Origin: an uncultured Alphaproteobacteria bacterium
Lineage (GTDB): Bacteria > Pseudomonadota > Alphaproteobacteria > Caulobacterales > Aquidulcibacteraceae
Direction of reading: 5' to 3'
Length of the DNA: 7,959 nt
Assembly: GCA_937967725.1 (NCBI GenBank)
Contig: CALBSY010000082.1
Location: 1 to 7,959, forward strand
The notes beneath the pieces are model-generated. The model worked only from the letters and a program-made list of their open reading frames with translations. It ran no database searches and was not told the origin of the DNA. The translations under genes were made by a program, and so were the position numbers. Positions 6,241 through 7,959 of the stretch are shown here, piece by piece. Every line of letters starts with the position of its first letter. Position 1 is the stretch's first letter.

Positions 6241-7635
6241 ATGCTTCGAGGCTTGCTGGTCGCGGCGTTCACGGGCGGGTTCGCAATGGCGGCGCAGGCG
6301 CAAACGCCGAGCCAAGCCGAACGCGAGCTGGCGCGCGAAATTTACGCGCACATCGTCGGCTTGGACACCTCCGTTGAGGGCCGCCAGAACCCGGCGGCGC
6401 AGCAATACCTCGCGCAACGCTTCCGCGCCGCGGGCTTCCCGGACGAGGACATCCACCTGATCACCGCCGGCGAAACGGCGGGCCTGCTGGTGCGCTACCG
6501 CGGCGACGGCACGGGCGGACGCCCGATCCTAATGCTCGCGCATATGGATGTCGTGCCGGCCCATCGCAGCGACTGGGAACGCGATCCGTTCACGCTGACA
6601 GAGGAGAACGGCTTCTTCTACGGACGCGGCGCCTTCGACAACAAGACCGGCGTCGCTATGCTGGCGACGACGTTCGAAACTTTGCGGCGCGAAGGCTTCA
6701 CGCCGACGCGCGATCTCATCGTTTGGTTCAGCGGCGACGAAGAAACCACCGGCCACACCACCCAAGCGCTGTTGCGCGATCACCGCGCGTTGCTGGGCGG
6801 CGCCGAGTTCGCGCTCAATTCCGACGCAGGCCAAGGCACGTTGAATGCGACAGGAGCGCCAACGGCCTATTACATGCAGACGGCGGAGAAGACCTACGCC
6901 AGCTTCACGCTGACCGTGCGCAATCCCGGCGGTCATAGCTCCGTGCCGCGCGCCGACAACGCCATTTACGAACTCTCTGAAGCGCTGCTGCGCGTGCGCA
7001 ATCATCAGTTTCCGGTGATGTGGAACGACACCACCATCGCCTCGTTCCGCGCCGCGGCGGATATTACGCCGGGGCTTGAAGGCCAGGCGCTGCGCCGCTT
7101 TGCGCAACGCCCAGGCGACCGGCGGGCCGCGGCGACGATGTCGCGCAATCCGAGCTTGGCGACGCTGCTGCGCACGACCTGCGTGGCGACGCTGCTCAGC
7201 GCCGGCCACGCCGACAACGCCCTGCCGCAGAGCGCGACCGGCACCGTCAACTGCCGCATCTTCCCGGGCGTGGCGATCGAAACCGTGCAAGCCGAACTGC
7301 AGCGCCTAGCTGGCGCGAGCGTCGAGATCGCGCTGATCAGCGAGCCAAACTGGAGCGACGCATCGCCGCTCCGCGAGGACGTCGTCAACGCGATCACGCT
7401 GGCGGTGCATGCGCATCGCCCGGGCGTGCCGATCGTGCCGGCCATGTCGGCGGGCGCGACCGACGGCCTTTTCTTCCGCGCCGCCGGCATTCCCACGTAT
7501 GGCGCCGGCGAGATCTTCATCCGCGACGAAGACGACTTCGCGCACGGACTGGATGAGCGCGTGCCAGTGGACGGCTTCTATAACGGGCTGACGCACTGGC
7601 GCGTGCTGATCAACGAACTGGCGGGGCCGCGCTAG
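6241..7635 (+). CDS. Secreted M20-family zinc metallopeptidase (M20/M25/M40 hydrolase)
   Basis: This 464-residue di-zinc exopeptidase or amidohydrolase is predicted to act in the periplasm. Residues 1-20 form a signal peptide: Arg3, a hydrophobic stretch and an AQA|QT cleavage site. The metal site is complete: His101 and Asp103 (LAHMDVVPA), bridging Asp133 (GRGAFDNKTG), general base Glu167 and ligand Glu168 (SGDEETTG), Asp195 (LNSDAG) and His435 (DFAHGLDERV). The lid/dimerisation domain runs from about 215 to 340 and includes His232 in PGGHSSVP, the residue that reaches the partner's active site in this family. The HMDVVPA and DNKTG signatures fit the carboxypeptidase-S / ArgE-like branch, which releases amino acids from peptides or N-acyl amino acids. 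The exact substrate cannot be read. Length is normal for the secreted subgroup and no key residue is missing. It is probably monocistronic, being divergent from the wzy-like gene and convergent with secA, whose stop is 13 bases beyond its own. Confidence 0.93.
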   Translation: MLRGLLVAAFTGGFAMAAQAQTPSQAERELAREIYAHIVGLDTSVEGRQNPAAQQYLAQRFRAAGFPDEDIHLITAGETAGLLVRYRGDGTGGRPILMLAHMDVVPAHRSDWERDPFTLTEENGFFYGRGAFDNKTGVAMLATTFETLRREGFTPTRDLIVWFSGDEETTGHTTQALLRDHRALLGGAEFALNSDAGQGTLNATGAPTAYYMQTAEKTYASFTLTVRNPGGHSSVPRADNAIYELSEALLRVRNHQFPVMWNDTTIASFRAAADITPGLEGQALRRFAQRPGDRRAAATMSRNPSLATLLRTTCVATLLSAGHADNALPQSATGTVNCRIFPGVAIETVQAELQRLAGASVEIALISEPNWSDASPLREDVVNAITLAVHAHRPGVPIVPAMSAGATDGLFFRAAGIPTYGAGEIFIRDEDDFAHGLDERVPVDGFYNGLTHWRVLINELAGPR

Positions 7636-7648
7636 GCAAAAATCGTGT

Positions 7649-7959
7649 CTAGGCGCTCGCGGCTTCGGCTTGGCCGTGGCAGTACTTGAACTTCTTGCCT
7701 GAACCGCACGGGCACGGCGCATTGCGCGAGACCTTGCCCCAAGTGCGCGGATCGTGCCGGTCGAAGCCGGCCGGCGCTAGCGGCGGCGCGCCCTCGCGCT
7801 CGGCCATCTCGTTCTCGCCGGTGAGCGGGTTCTGGTGGATCTCGATCGTGCGCGTCGGCGCCTGCGGACGCTGCATGGCTTCGTCGGCCTGACCGATCTG
7901 CAGCCGCAGCAGCATGCGCGTCACCGTCGTGCGCAGGTCGAGCAGCATGCGCTCGAACA
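7649..7959 (-). CDS. secA: Protein translocase ATPase SecA, C-terminal end (5' part outside window)
   Basis: SecA drives post-translational export of unfolded preproteins through SecYEG. Only the last 102 residues are visible. The frame remains open to the window edge, reading FERMLLDLRTTVTRML, which matches the end of the alpha-helical scaffold/wing region of SecA. A flexible linker rich in Pro, Glu and Arg follows. The protein ends with the SEC-C zinc motif CPCGSGKKFKYCHG (codons at 7676-7714), whose three Cys and one His bind zinc and contact SecB and ribosomes. The motif is followed by a short Ala/Glu-rich tail and a TAG stop. The internal ATG at 7948 is not the start of a small gene but part of secA. 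The gene converges on the M20 peptidase gene, with no room for a separate terminator between the stops. Confidence 0.94.
   Translation of the reverse strand, partial: FERMLLDLRTTVTRMLLRLQIGQADEAMQRPQAPTRTIEIHQNPLTGENEMAEREGAPPLAPAGFDRHDPRTWGKVSRNAPCPCGSGKKFKYCHGQAEAASA

Noticed and set aside
6529..7290. A 253-codon minus-strand open frame inside the M20 peptidase
   Set aside because: The plus strand carries all M20 catalytic motifs over this interval. The antisense product is Arg/Ala/Gly-rich without motifs.
7636..7648. Shared bidirectional terminator between the peptidase gene and secA
   Set aside because: The 13-base gap has no inverted repeat, and I see no strong hairpin immediately around it.
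7649..7948. A separate small SEC-C zinc-finger protein of 99 residues
   Set aside because: The frame stays open upstream of the ATG to the window edge with SecA-like sequence (FERMLLDLRTTVTRML), so this is the end of secA.

Overview
The window looks like chromosomal DNA of a high-GC alphaproteobacterium, most likely of the Caulobacterales / Hyphomonadaceae type. This is an inference from four things: strong G/C preference at third codon positions, an alphaproteobacterial-style SecA C-terminus, a CpaE-type pilus-localisation ATPase, and Sel1 repeats that resemble those of the caulobacterial polarity protein PodJ. No mobile element, tRNA, rRNA or CRISPR array is visible. Genes are tightly packed.

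Layout. (1) At 1-204 (+) is the C-terminal end of a Gly/Asp/Arg-rich protein made of three tandem repeats of about 20-26 residues. (2) Eleven bases later comes a JmjC / cupin-4 Fe(II)/2-oxoglutarate oxygenase (216-1388, +) with an intact HxD...H triad. (3) Converging on it, with overlapping stop codons, is a minus-strand group read in the order O-antigen ligase/polymerase-like membrane protein (6162-4918), RuvC (4921-4421), and a 985-codon fusion protein (4342-1385). The fusion joins a complete CpaE-like receiver plus MinD/ParA ATPase to a transmembrane helix and a periplasmic Sel1-repeat domain. (4) Divergent from that group is a secreted M20-family metallopeptidase (6241-7635, +). (5) Converging on the peptidase is the 3' end of secA (7959-7649, -).

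How the genes may work together. The wzy-like and ruvC genes share an ATGA stop/start overlap and are probably translationally coupled. ruvC is not followed by ruvA and ruvB, as it often is. The CpaE fusion is separated from ruvC by 78 bp that contain two perfect inverted repeats, so it may have its own control.

Two things deserve attention. First, the repeat protein and the JmjC oxygenase look like a substrate-and-modifying-enzyme pair: the repeats are rich in Asp, Asn and Arg, residue types that this enzyme superfamily hydroxylates. Second, the CpaE-TM-Sel1 fusion joins in one polypeptide functions that Caulobacter keeps in CpaE and in the polar organiser PodJ. Both proposals are inference from sequence and gene context.
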